Source: JBBDMX01 sp040878035 (lineage in GTDB: Bacteria; Planctomycetota; Phycisphaerae; Phycisphaerales; Phycisphaeraceae). From it: 64,000 nt of DNA. Positions 15,702 through 24,249 of this stretch are shown piece after piece. Positions within the stretch are counted from its first letter, which is position 1. Every line of letters starts with the position of its first letter. A program made the translations under genes and the position numbers. Location: contig JBBDMX010000091.1 in NCBI GenBank assembly GCA_040878035.1, positions 1 to 64,000 of the forward strand, read 5' to 3'. The notes below the pieces were generated by a model. That model made no database searches and was not told where the DNA came from. It worked only from the letters and a program-made list of their open reading frames with translations.

Positions 15702-18697
15702 GGTTCGCCCTCCCTCGCCGCAGCGCTCACCAGCCCCCGCGTCTGCGCCGCGATGCGCTGGGCGCGATCCAGCGCCTCGTCCATGCACAGGGCGGCAAAC
15801 TCATCGGCAACCGCCTCGGTCGGCGGCCAGAACACGCCGCGGCGAATCAGCCGAATGATCCGCCGCGCCTCCTCAATGGCGCTGGCGACCTCTTCCTCGC
15901 CCCACGGCGCCTCATCCAAAACCTCCCGCCCCAAGTCCTTGGGCAACTGCACATAGCCCAATCCGAACGGCCCGGCCATCCCCGCCGACGCCGCCAGCAG
16001 CGTATACAGCGGCAACTGCAAATCAACCCATCGCTTCGCATGCTTCGACCCCGTGCGGTGACGCTGCTCGGGCGTCATCGCCGTGTCGCCGGTCTTGTAG
16101 TCCAGTATGCGATGGCCGTGCACTTCATGCACGTCCACGCGGTCGATGCGCCCGGTGATAGTGAACGGCTCTCCATCCACCTCCAGCACTGCTGACAAGT
16201 CACGCTCTACGCCCTGCCGCCCGATGCGCCAGCCTTCGCGGTTCTGTTGCGCCTGCCAGCGCGCCAGGCGATCCAACCGCTCGCGCAACTGCTCGCACTG
16301 GATCAGCACCGCCGCTGGCGGATTGCCTCCATACTGCCGCTGCCGGGCCTCTTCCAGCATGCTCTGCAGCGCGTGAGCGATCGCCTGCTCGTCCGGCGAG
16401 GCCGCCACATCACTGTGCCCGAAAGCTTCCAACACGCTATGCGCCAAATTGCCAAACGCCAGGCCGTCCATCTCCACCGCGCGATCGTCCAGCGCCTCGA
16501 GCCTGCACACGTGACGCAGGTAGAAGCGATACGGGCACGCCAGGTAATCGCGAAAGGCCGTGACGCGCAACTTCACCAACGGCGATCGGCACGACGGCAA
16601 CGGAATCACAAATCGATCGTCGCCCGGCTCAAGCAGCAGCGGCGCCTGGCGCTGCGCCTCGCCCGCGTGCTCGCCATAGAACCGCTGCATCCGCTGCGGC
16701 AACTCGGCATCCTCGCACGCCAATAGCAATCGACTGGGCACCAGCGGATCGCCTTCGGCGCCGCGCCGCCCGGTGATCAGCCGCACGTGCTCCCGACTGT
16801 GCAGCATCGCCGTGAGCATCGCCATGTCGCGCGCATAGCGGTGACGATTGTCGGTCAGTCCCAGCACCCGCCGCACATGATCGGGCAGAAACGCATCGGC
16901 GTTGACGCTCTGGGGAATCGCGCCTTCGTTGACCCCGGTGACGATCAGCACCGGCGCATCGTCCAGGTGCAACTCCAGCCAGCCCAGCAGTTCGACCGCC
17001 GGCGGCCCGCCTTGCCGTGGCAGCTCCACCTCCGCCAGTTGCGACAGCGCGACATTCACCGCCTGTGCCAGTGTCACCTCCGGCACGATCGGACTGCTCG
17101 GTTCGAGGGCCGCCTGCTCGCGCAGCACCTGGCCGATCAACTCCAGGGCACGAATGATCTGCGCTTCCTGTTCATCCCCGCGTCGCAAGGGTTCGCCGCC
17201 ATACAAACGCCCCAGCGCATCGGCAATGGCTTGCGACCACTGCGGCAGCGGCCGTCCCCGCGCGTGATCCGCCGGCGCCAGCGCCGCCAGCGCATCGTGC
17301 ACGCCCTTGAGCCTTGCCTGCCGCTTGCTCTCACCCAACCAGTGGTGCGCCAGCCGGCCTTGCAGGTGCTCCGACACGTAGCAATCCAGCAGGCTCAGCC
17401 AGTCATGCACACCGTCGTCGGCCTCGGCGAGAGTAGTCGCCAGGTACGCCTCGACATCGGGATGACGCAAGAGCGCCGCAAAGTCGTCGAAGCGATCCGA
17501 TGCCAGCCACCGCGCCCACGACGCAAGGAACAGCGCAGGCCGCGACAGCGCCAGCCGCCGGCCCACCGCGGCGCGAGCCGGCACGCCCGCCAACTCCAAC
17601 GTCCGCTGGACCATCGGGGCCTGCGCCTCATCACCCATGCCCACGGTGATCTGGTCCGCCGCCAGTTCAAGGCCATGGGCTACGCAGATTTCGGATTTCG
17701 AATTTGGAATTTTGGATTGGATTCGAATTTCGGACTTCGAACTTCTAGCTTCTGCCTTGCCCTTGGCCCTTCCGGGGGTTGGCCCTTGATCTGCCGTAAT
17801 CTCCTCCAAACAGCGCAACACCTCATAAGCCTGATCGCGTGGCCGATCCGCAATCCTCACCCGCTCCATCGGAATGTTCAGCCGCGCCTCGTGCCAGTGC
17901 TCGACATTCAAGCATCCCATGTCATCGAACCCCGCCGCCGCCGACTCCGGCGCTTGCACCAGCGCCGTAATCTGCGTCGCCCCCTCGCTCACCTGCATCA
18001 GCATGTCGCGCGTGACGCGATTCAGGTCCAGCGTCGCCAGCAGAACGATCTCGCGCGGCCCCCCGGAAGCCCCCAGCCCCCCCGGAATGGCACAGCATTG
18101 CCCCTCCACCGCCGCACGCCGGGCTGCATCCCGCGTGATGTACCCCACCTGCGCCAGCGTCGCCTCATAAAGCGCCTGAAGCTGCCCCAGCGCCTCCCAG
18201 CGCGGCTGATCGGTGAAGTCCATCTCCGCCGCACAACGCTGGGCCACCTGCCCGACCGCCACCCCCTGCCCCGCCAGTTCCGCATCCAGCCGGCCCAAAT
18301 CCTGCGCCAACGCCAGCCAGCCAGACAAATCCTCCGCCCCCGCCCCCGGCCCCGGAGGATCATGCACCACCACCCGCAGGACTTCCGGGTCAGCCCGCCG
18401 CAGCCCATGCGCGCGGGCCAATAGCGCCAGCAGATCGCCGGCAACTTTTCCCTTGGGCTTGTAGAGCTGCTCAGGCAACTCCCCCTGCGTCACAATCCGC
18501 GGCGGAATCAACACAAGGTCATCGGCCCCCATCGCCAGCAATTCCAGCAACCGCCGCCCGGCCCGCCGCGCCGGCACCACAATCATCACCTCGCCCAAAT
18601 CCAGCACGCCCTCGCGCCCAAAACGCGCACGCAGCCACGCCACAGCCCGCACCAGGCCCGGCTCATCCCACCCCAGGAAATGTCGCGCAATCGGCAT
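15698..18697 (-). CDS. addB: AddB-like helicase-nuclease subunit
   Basis: 999-residue partner of AddA. The N-terminus has a degenerate helicase fold (VMIVVPARRAGRRLLELLA) and the C-terminal 250 residues a PD-(D/E)XK nuclease: VTAFRDYLACPYRFYLRHV, FGNLAHSVLEAF, ITGRIDRVDVHEVHGHRILDYKTGD (quoted as GRIDRVD and ILDYKTG). The cysteine pair before the nuclease is partly present, so a Fe-S staple is uncertain. Start ATG 18697 (MPIARHFLGWDEP) chosen over an in-frame upstream ATG at 18736 by homology feel. Residues about 315-337 (RSSKSEIRIQSKIPNSKSEI) are translated heptanucleotide repeat, giving a foreign insertion in the helicase-like domain without breaking the frame. Confidence 0.9.
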   Translation of the reverse strand: MPIARHFLGWDEPGLVRAVAWLRARFGREGVLDLGEVMIVVPARRAGRRLLELLAMGADDLVLIPPRIVTQGELPEQLYKPKGKVAGDLLALLARAHGLRRADPEVLRVVVHDPPGPGAGAEDLSGWLALAQDLGRLDAELAGQGVAVGQVAQRCAAEMDFTDQPRWEALGQLQALYEATLAQVGYITRDAARRAAVEGQCCAIPGGLGASGGPREIVLLATLDLNRVTRDMLMQVSEGATQITALVQAPESAAAGFDDMGCLNVEHWHEARLNIPMERVRIADRPRDQAYEVLRCLEEITADQGPTPGRAKGKAEARSSKSEIRIQSKIPNSKSEICVAHGLELAADQITVGMGDEAQAPMVQRTLELAGVPARAAVGRRLALSRPALFLASWARWLASDRFDDFAALLRHPDVEAYLATTLAEADDGVHDWLSLLDCYVSEHLQGRLAHHWLGESKRQARLKGVHDALAALAPADHARGRPLPQWSQAIADALGRLYGGEPLRRGDEQEAQIIRALELIGQVLREQAALEPSSPIVPEVTLAQAVNVALSQLAEVELPRQGGPPAVELLGWLELHLDDAPVLIVTGVNEGAIPQSVNADAFLPDHVRRVLGLTDNRHRYARDMAMLTAMLHSREHVRLITGRRGAEGDPLVPSRLLLACEDAELPQRMQRFYGEHAGEAQRQAPLLLEPGDDRFVIPLPSCRSPLVKLRVTAFRDYLACPYRFYLRHVCRLEALDDRAVEMDGLAFGNLAHSVLEAFGHSDVAASPDEQAIAHALQSMLEEARQRQYGGNPPAAVLIQCEQLRERLDRLARWQAQQNREGWRIGRQGVERDLSAVLEVDGEPFTITGRIDRVDVHEVHGHRILDYKTGDTAMTPEQRHRTGSKHAKRWVDLQLPLYTLLAASAGMAGPFGLGYVQLPKDLGREVLDEAPWGEEEVASAIEEARRIIRLIRRGVFWPPTEAVADEFAALCMDEALDRAQRIAAQTRGLVSAAAREGEP
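17687..17753. repeat. Degenerate heptanucleotide repeat inside addB
   Basis: A run of ATTTCGG-like 7-mers (GATTTCGGATTTCGAATTTG, then GATTCGAATTTCGGACTTCG) of conspicuously AT-rich composition within a GC-rich gene. It keeps the addB frame open. Confidence 0.85.
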
Positions 18698-18774
18698 CCC
18701 GCGATGATAGCAGCCCCTCTCCACTTCCGGCGGCAAAAGGTGGTCGCCAGGCCAATCTCACAGGGCCGCTCTGA

Positions 18775-18812
18775 CCCCCTCGCCCTTCTTAGGGAGAGGG
18801 CCGGGGTGAGGG
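18775..18812. repeat. CCCTC/GGGAGAGGG palindromic repeat (copy a)
   Basis: CCCCCTCGCCCTTCTTAGGG followed by AGAGGGCCGGGGTGAGGG. Inverted halves. Other copies at 40197-40234, 58769-58789 and 58903-58942. Lies between addB start and the RAYT gene. Confidence 0.8.
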
Positions 18813-18927
18813 CAGGGCGATGGTGGACGACCACCCGAAGATGGGCCAAAGAGAGCATCCGCGCCCCCGTTTGTCACCTCCACCCGGCTTGGCTATACTC
18901 GCCCCATCTCAACCCAGGGGGTTCCGG

Positions 18928-19704
18928 ATGGACTCACACTTACGCAGCAGTCAGTCCGACGAACTTGCCATGGATTGCAGCATCTCGACGCCCACGGATT
19001 GCAATCCGTGGGTCCCCACCGCCAGCTACCGCGGCGACGCCTGGCAAGGCTGGTTCCACGTCGTAGGCAATACCTACGGCACATGGCTCTACGGTGACGA
19101 CCGCGGCTTCCGCACGCGCCACCACCGCCAGCACATCGAGGGCGACTACAAGCATCCCCCGCCCCCGGGCGTTTACGACGCGCTGCGCTTGTGCAGCGAA
19201 CGAGCCTTGGGCCGCGCCCCCGTCGTGCTCTCGTGGGAGGCACGCGTGCAGGCCTGCCTCACGTTCGCCAAGACCCTGCGCTTCCACCACGTCGAGTTGC
19301 TCGACCTGGCAATCACCGCACGTCATTACCACCTCCTGGCCCGCTTCCCCTGCACCCCGCAGTGGATCGCCCTCCTGAGCGAAGCCCACGGATTGCAGGA
19401 AGCCCACGGATTGCAATCCGTGGGCGTCGGCGTCCTGCAAACCGTGGGCTTCCACCGCCACGACCGCCGCCGCAAGTCCGCCCTCGACGACCCGCCGCGC
19501 CACTACACGGGCATCGCCAAGAAAGAATCCGCCCGCCACCTCTCCCGCCTCACCCTCGTCCCGCCCGGCGGCGCCTGGGCCAAACGCTGCCACCCCATCC
19601 CCATCGGGAATCCCGGCCACTTCCAACACGTCCGCACCTACGTTCCTGATCACGTCCACCAGGGCGCAGCCGTCCTGTCCCGCCTCGCATCATCCTCAGA
19701 ATGA
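18928..19704 (+). CDS. REP-associated tyrosine transposase-like protein (HUH, Y1 family)
   Basis: 258-residue protein of the TnpA_REP/IS200-like family, single-strand DNA endonucleases that mobilise REP palindromes. Hallmarks are the N-terminal WFHVVGNTYGTWLYGDDRGF, EGDYKHPPPPGVYDALR, the metal-binding HUH motif as HYH in ARHYHLLARF, and a C-terminal candidate catalytic Tyr in VRTYVPDHVHQGAA. Start ATG 18928 is a guess; ATG 18970 is possible. The gene contains perfect palindromes (18991-19012, 19402-19425) that are translated as repeated HGLQ units, so the protein has repeat-derived insertions in its N-terminus and after the HUH helix. Whether it is still active is unknown. Confidence 0.78.
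   Translation: MDSHLRSSQSDELAMDCSISTPTDCNPWVPTASYRGDAWQGWFHVVGNTYGTWLYGDDRGFRTRHHRQHIEGDYKHPPPPGVYDALRLCSERALGRAPVVLSWEARVQACLTFAKTLRFHHVELLDLAITARHYHLLARFPCTPQWIALLSEAHGLQEAHGLQSVGVGVLQTVGFHRHDRRRKSALDDPPRHYTGIAKKESARHLSRLTLVPPGGAWAKRCHPIPIGNPGHFQHVRTYVPDHVHQGAAVLSRLASSSE
18991..19012. repeat. Perfect 22-bp palindrome in 5' part of RAYT gene
   Basis: CCCACGGATTGC followed by AATCCGTGGG (overlapping centre TTGCAA). The same palindrome recurs at 19402-19425. Confidence 0.9.
19384..19453. repeat. Nested palindrome cluster inside RAYT gene
   Basis: A half copy GCCCACGGATTGCAGG (19384), a perfect 24-bp palindrome (19402-19425, arms GCCCACGGATTG / CAATCCGTGGGC) and a degenerate outer arm CCTGCAAACCGTGGGCTTCC (19434-19453) build a long nested hairpin in the coding sequence. 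Confidence 0.9.
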
Positions 19705-19876
19705 ACCATCCGAGACCCTCGAATCCTACGCATTGCGATGCCCACGCATTACTCCGGAGACAGGGATGAGCGGCACTATGTCCACCCCCAATGTATTGCG
19801 AGTATTCTAAGTGCTCTGGTCCGACGAACGTTTCTGGTCCGTAGCCTCGAGAAGGCTTTCTTGCTGAGGTCGTGAC

Positions 19877-21092
19877 ATGACTGTTGACGCTACTCCAACC
19901 AAAGTCGTTCTTCTCTTGGGAGCAGGTTTCTCAAGGTTCGCCGGCTTACCCGTCATGAGCGAGTTCGGCGATCCCATTTGGCACCGCGATCGCATTGCGC
20001 GATTGATAGGACCGGTGGACGCCCTTAGCAAAGGAGGTCAAGCGGCACAATCAGCGCCGGCTCTCCTTAAGGCAGGAAGGACCTTCGAATTGTTCCAGCA
20101 GTATTGCGATTCGGCCCGCACCTTCCTCACCACAAGCTCTGCAATTTCCCGTTGCTGAGGTGATCGAGCAGATCAAACTCTGGCTCTGGAACGTGTACCA
20201 AGCGATCCCAGGAGCATTCGATAGGGATAGACGCGATACGGTTCTAAAGCTCTACGGACGTTTTATGGAGCCGTTCCGCTCAATGGGTGATCGACTGGCG
20301 GTGTTGACAACAAACTATGACGTGCTCTTCGAGTACATTGCAACTCATTGTGATAGACCTATGCCCGTCTGCTATCCCTTTGATGCGCGAGCTCTTTGGG
20401 TCAATAGACAGAACGACTCGTACCTCTCCTCCTCGGGACAGCGGTCTCTCATCTGCAAGCTCCACGGAAGCGTGAACTATTTCGAGGCCAACGGCCCTCC
20501 TCCAGACAACGCCAATCATCCACTCGATACCAATGCCAATACATCCACCTGGTTTGGCGTCAATACAGAGCGCGCGTATGAGAATGACAAACCTGAGGAG
20601 TGGGGAGGATATATTATCGCATGTGACCGCGCCCCTTATCCCGCTACCGTCGCACTTGGGACCCTTTGGCGGCTTCAACATCTGGATCGGTACCGCAACC
20701 ACGGCCGACCAATCCCCGCCATGATCCCTCCTACCTATGCGAAATTGCACGAGACTCCATGGCTGCGGCAGACTTGGTCGGCAGCGATGAATGCGCTGAC
20801 GCACGCGCATCTGCTCATAGCCATCGGCTATAGCATGCCACCAAGCGATGGGTTCATGCGCGCGATGATCCAAGGTGCCTTGGCAAGGCGCATGGCCGAC
20901 CCGGCATTGTCCCATCGACCTCTGGCGGTGTTCGTGCTGGATCGAAGTGATGGGGTGCTTGCACGCTACCGTGACCTGTTCCATCCACTTGCCGAGCAAG
21001 GGCGTCTTATCACTCGTCGACATCGCTTTGAGGAATGGGATACCAATGACGACAAGCAGTTCCAGTCACTGCTGGCTGAAGCGACAAAGTAG
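19877..21092 (+). pseudogene. SIR2-like NADase-type protein, split by a frameshift
   Basis: Two adjacent reading frames (19877-20158 and 20160-21092) together encode one SIR2-family protein of about 405 residues. The first carries the NAD-binding LLLGAGFSRFAGLPVMSEF, the second TTNYDVLFEYIA, KLHGSVNYF and a C-terminal LLIAIGYSMPPSDG. In the second frame the reading is open upstream of 20160 (…FPVAEVIEQIKLWLW), so a single indel near 20090-20140 explains the break. SIR2-like proteins of this kind deplete NAD in several anti-phage systems; here that role is inference. The stretch is visibly lower in GC than its neighbours, which suggests transfer. A sequencing error cannot be excluded. Confidence 0.75.
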
Positions 21093-21139
21093 CAGGAAAG
21101 CGGGCATCCATAGCAATTGGATCCCCGCGTTTTTGTCCA

Positions 21140-21976
21140 TCAGGCATGAAAGACACACAGCCGGTGGTAGTCCAGCGCCGCGGGATCGGGGGCGAAGCGT
21201 TCGGGGGCTTGGAGGCGGCGGCCTTCGACGCTGCGTAGGGCGTGTTCGAGGTTGTGGGCGGCAACCGAGCTGCGCGGGGGAAGCCCGCGGCTGACTTCGC
21301 CGTCGAGTTGATCACGCAGGTGAGGGGAGAGTACTACGCGGTACTCTTGGTCGAAGGTGATCAGGCCGCGGTCGAAGGCGCGATCGTGGAGGGCGTTGAG
21401 GCACAGGCCGTTGCGGGGGTCGGCGCGGCGGGCGGAGTCCGTGCGCCAGGGGATGATGTGGCTGGCGTTGAGCAAGGCGGGGATGGCCAGGCCGGTCAGG
21501 GCGCAGCGTTTGCCATATGCCATGAGCACGGCGTGGCGGAAGAAGCGTTGCACGCGACGAACCGTGACCAAACGTTGCGCCTCCGTTGGCCCATCGGGCA
21601 GCTTCACTTCCCGCACGATGGTTGTCACCGTACCCTCCCCTGTGCGAAGCCTGCGTCCTCGTATCAATCGCTCATGGGCCGCCTCGGCTTCGGCGGCGAC
21701 GGCGGTGCTGTTGGCGCTGAATTCCTCCCAGATTTGCGGCTCGAGTTTGCTGGCGTTGGTCAGGCCGCGCACGCCACGTGCTTGCAGCAACGGATCGAAG
21801 CTGGCGAAATTGCACGCCTTCATCGACACCGCAGAGGGGGTGCGGCCGAGTAGTTGCGCCAACGCGATGATCGTCGGGTTGCCGTGGCGCAGTTGTCCGA
21901 AGGGAGTGCGACAGTAAAGCCGAAACGCCAGTAACGATTCTTCGCGCGACCATGGACGACGTTCGGTCATAGGCAT
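21140..21976 (-). CDS. HNH endonuclease (HNH_2-type, restriction-like)
   Basis: 278-residue protein with an N-terminal helical domain (RPWSREESLLAFRLYCRTPFG, GNPTIIALAQLLGRTPSAVSMKACNFASFDP) that resembles the DNA-binding part of predicted restriction endonucleases, and a C-terminal HNH nuclease: LNASHIIPWR, DPRNGLCLNALHDRAFDRGLI. The ATG at 21976 has GAGG upstream; the frame stays open to 22705 but that upstream part is repeat DNA. Converges with the SIR2-like gene, 48 bases between stops, so the two may form a small defence-type module. Partners such as a methylase are absent. Confidence 0.82.
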   Translation of the reverse strand: MPMTERRPWSREESLLAFRLYCRTPFGQLRHGNPTIIALAQLLGRTPSAVSMKACNFASFDPLLQARGVRGLTNASKLEPQIWEEFSANSTAVAAEAEAAHERLIRGRRLRTGEGTVTTIVREVKLPDGPTEAQRLVTVRRVQRFFRHAVLMAYGKRCALTGLAIPALLNASHIIPWRTDSARRADPRNGLCLNALHDRAFDRGLITFDQEYRVVLSPHLRDQLDGEVSRGLPPRSSVAAHNLEHALRSVEGRRLQAPERFAPDPAALDYHRLCVFHA

Positions 21977-22125
21977 AGTGTCCTCGCGGCAGGGATAACT
22001 GCAAGTAGCGGAGGGAAGAAATGGGGCCAGAGATGGGGAAGCAGGGCAAAGGGGTCGGAAGTCATGTAGGCGCCCCCGGCGCGTAATTTGGCCCCGATGG
22101 CGGCTGCTGGGGGGCGGCAGTGATA

Positions 22126-22587
22126 CCGGGGCGGGCGGGACGAAGGCCGAGTGGAGAGTGGGAGTTGCTAATGCCCTGTGCGCAGCCGCTATTCCCGGCG
22201 GTGTTATCGCGAATTCCGGCGGTGAGGTCGCCTGATACGGGGAAGCCGTAGCGATCTGCGCGGAACAGTTGGCGAGTTCCGGAGTTGAGATCGCCAGTTC
22301 CAGCGGGCAGGTTGCACGATGACGCGGCGATCTTGCCAAACAAATGAGTCGTGGCGCCCCCCGGAAGATTCGTGGCGCTCCCCGGAAGATGCGGGGTGCG
22401 CCCGCAATGGCTGGTAGAGCGCTACTCGTGGAGCGTGGCGCGCTACGGATGTCTGGTGGTGCGACACGGCTTTGGCGTGGTGCGCTATAACCAGGGCGGG
22501 TTGCGCCCCGGAAGTTCCGGGGCGCAACACGGACGGGGCAAAAGGGCGATTTTGCGCGAATAAGGGCGTTTTCGTTCAGTGGGGCCG
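22126..22587. repeat. Degenerate 21-bp tandem array, about 22 units
   Basis: From 22126 the sequence can be cut every 21 bases so that almost each unit starts with CG, CC, CA or CT and ends in (T/C/G)NG; examples are the units at 22210, 22273, 22357, 22441, 22462 and 22483 (CGCTATAACCAGG...). Near 22350-22391 two adjacent units are almost identical (CCCCGGAAGAT). Read on the minus strand the array has Ala at every seventh residue for 18 successive units. No spacer sequence separates the units. One-base phase slips occur near 22546. Confidence 0.75.
22500..22528. repeat. 29-bp near-perfect palindrome within the 21-bp array
   Basis: Arms GTTGCGCCCCGGAA / TTCCGGGGCGCAAC with a single central G. 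Confidence 0.85.
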
Positions 22588-22739
22588 CGATTGGGCCGAT
22601 CCCCCAGAAAGATGACTCACCGCGGAGGACGCCAAGGGCGCGGAGGAAGGCCGTGGTTTGGGTTGGTGTTCGCGGGTCTTCGCTTTTTCGTTCCTCGTTC
22701 TTCATTTTTCGCTCTTAGTTTGGTCAAGGAGCTTGAGCC
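22588..22739. other. Intergenic stretch with short-period repeat remnants
   Basis: Contains CACCGCGGAGGACGCCAAGG and a run of TTCGTTCCTCGTTCTTC-type units resembling single arms of the inverted repeats at 33506-33800 and 47066-47217. The ribosome site of the next gene (CAAGGAGC) begins at the end. No gene is visible here. Confidence 0.6.
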
Positions 22740-23417
22740 ATGGCCCGTGATTACTTGCCGCGGAGGGATGAGGAGGTGCTGGCGTGGATGAAACGCTTTG
22801 CCGGGGGGATCGCGGCGCAGCCGGGGGCTTACATGCTCAGCGCCGGCGATGCGGCGACGATCCAGGGGGCGGTCCAGGCGTTTGCGCAGGCGTATGCGCC
22901 GGCGATGACGCCCGGCACGCGGACGCCGGTGGCGGTCAATCGCAAGGACGCGACCCGCAACGCCGCCGAGCAGGTCTGCCGGCAGTATTACTCGATCATC
23001 AAGCCTAACGGCGGGGTATCCGATGCGTGCAAGATCGAGATCGGCGTGCGGCCGATGAATCCGGGGCGCAGCCGGATCGCCTGTCCGCAGAGTTCGCCCT
23101 TGCTGAGCATCGTGGCCGCGACGCCTGGCGGGCAGGTGCTGCGCTATCGCGACACGAACACGCCCGACAGCCGGGCCAAGCCGTTTGGGGCGATGCAGAT
23201 TCAGGTGATGGTTCATGTCGGCGATGAGCCGGCGGGGCCCGGCGCGGCGGAACGGCCTGGCGGGCGATTGGCCGGTCAGTTCACCAGCAATCCGATCACG
23301 GTGAGCTTCGGTCACGAGGACGACCGCAGGAAGGCGACGTATTACGCGCGGTGGGTGTCGCGGCGCGGCGAGGTGGGGCCGTGGTCGGCGCCGGTGAGCA
23401 TGAGCATCGCGGCGTGA
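22740..23417 (+). CDS. Conserved protein of unknown function with C-terminal fibronectin-like region
   Basis: 225 residues; function unknown. I recognise the general pattern of an uncharacterised family seen in planctomycetes and related phyla (start MARDYLPRRDEEVLAW, then an Ala-rich helical part with QAFAQAYAPAM and RNAAEQVCRQYYSIIKPN). The C-terminal part (GQFTSNPITVSF, RKATYYARWVSRRGEVGPWSAPV) looks like a fibronectin type III strand set with the typical W-S-x-P ending. No signal peptide or membrane segment. AAGGAG lies 8 bases before the ATG. It stands alone between the 21-bp array and the REP cluster at 23441. Confidence 0.7.
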   Translation: MARDYLPRRDEEVLAWMKRFAGGIAAQPGAYMLSAGDAATIQGAVQAFAQAYAPAMTPGTRTPVAVNRKDATRNAAEQVCRQYYSIIKPNGGVSDACKIEIGVRPMNPGRSRIACPQSSPLLSIVAATPGGQVLRYRDTNTPDSRAKPFGAMQIQVMVHVGDEPAGPGAAERPGGRLAGQFTSNPITVSFGHEDDRRKATYYARWVSRRGEVGPWSAPVSMSIAA

Positions 23418-23440
23418 GGGCCCGGGAGAAGGGCGGAAGG

Positions 23441-23539
23441 CCCCTCCGCTTCGCTTCGGGGCTAAACCTTGTGGACCCCCTCCGCTGCGCTTCGGGGCTA
23501 AACTTGCGCTTCGGGCTAAACTTGCGCTTCGGGCTAAAC
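23441..23539. repeat. REP cluster downstream of second RAYT gene
   Basis: Two 27-base copies of CCCCTCCGCT(T/G)CGCTTCGG... ending GGGGCTAAAC (23441-23467 and 23477-23503), followed by two tandem 18-mers TTGCGCTTCGGGCTAAAC (23504-23539). The reverse-oriented copy lies at 24179-24205 on the other side of the transposase remnant. Confidence 0.9.
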
Positions 23540-24150
23540 GGGGAATGGGGTTACGAATGGGAATGACTGGCGCGGGCGGCCTTCTTTCTCCGGATTCTGC
23601 TCGACATAGTTGATTGCCCGGATGATGTCCGCGGTCTGGTCGAGGTAGACCTTCCACTGGCCGTCGGCCCACGGCTTGGGCGTTCGGCCCTGGCGATCGA
23701 CGTAACCCTCAAGCGGATGACAACCCGCCTGGTTCAGAGCCCGTGTCGCCGCGGCACGCAGTTGGTCGGCCACCTTCTCGATCGGCAATCGATGCCGGGC
23801 GACGACCATATGCACGTGTTGGGGCAGGATCGCGCACGCATGCATCGTCAGGCCGCCGCGGCTCACATAATCGGCAAACCCGATAGCGACCGCCTCGATC
23901 ATCGCCGCGGTCAGGTGAACCGCCGGGTACTTGAGGCACACCTGGCGGCCATGCGCAGAGCGCGATCATGCTCCCGCTGGGCCACCGACCGGCGTGCCTG
24001 GGTCGTCGTGGCGTCGCCGAACCGCCGCAGTTCCCAGGCCCAGACAAAATCAGACCACGACCCCCGCGGATCATTGGGCAACCAGAGGCCATAGGCGCAG
24101 AACACCAGGTGATACGCCAGCACCATGTCCGCGATATTAGCGATCCCCAT
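23534..24150 (-). pseudogene. REP-associated tyrosine transposase (HUH), frameshifted
   Basis: Second TnpA_REP-type gene. The 5' part (from 24150 or ATG 24126) encodes VLAYHLVFCAYGLWLPNDPRGSW and RRSVAQREHDRALRMAARC; the 3' part in another frame encodes CLKYPAVHLT, then the HUH motif as HVH in ILPQHVHMVVARHR, and ADIIRAINYVEQNPEKEG with the catalytic Tyr in INYVEQNP. The break lies at about 23936-23942, where AGGTGTGCCTC could be an intact AGGTGCCTC with a duplicated TG. REP copies in opposite orientation flank the gene, the usual arrangement for a RAYT and its cognate REPs. Probably inactive unless the shift is a sequencing error. Confidence 0.85.
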
Positions 24151-24178
24151 CGTCCAGTTTCAACCCGCCGCGCTTACC

Positions 24179-24205
24179 GTTTAGCCCCGAAGCGCAACGG
24201 AGGGG
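24179..24205. repeat. REP copy upstream of second RAYT gene (inverted)
   Basis: GTTTAGCCCCGAAGCGCAAC followed by GGAGGGG: the reverse complement of the units at 23441-23503. Confidence 0.9.
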
Positions 24206-24249
24206 CTTGCCATGACACGGCCGCGGGCTTCGCCTATGCTTGTGGCACT

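Noticed and set aside
16787..18424. 545-codon plus-strand frame opposite addB
   Set aside because: Arg/His/Gln-rich shadow with no family features; addB on the other strand is clear.
19877..20160. Programmed ribosomal frameshift in the SIR2-like gene
   Set aside because: No slippery heptamer or following pseudoknot was seen; indel or error is simpler.
22126..22587. CRISPR array
   Set aside because: Units are contiguous 21-mers with no constant repeat and no spacers; no cas genes are near.
21977..22705. N-terminal extension of the HNH protein encoded by the repeat array
   Set aside because: The frame is open, but a good ribosome site and ATG exist at 21976 and the upstream part is short-period repeat DNA translated into low-complexity sequence.
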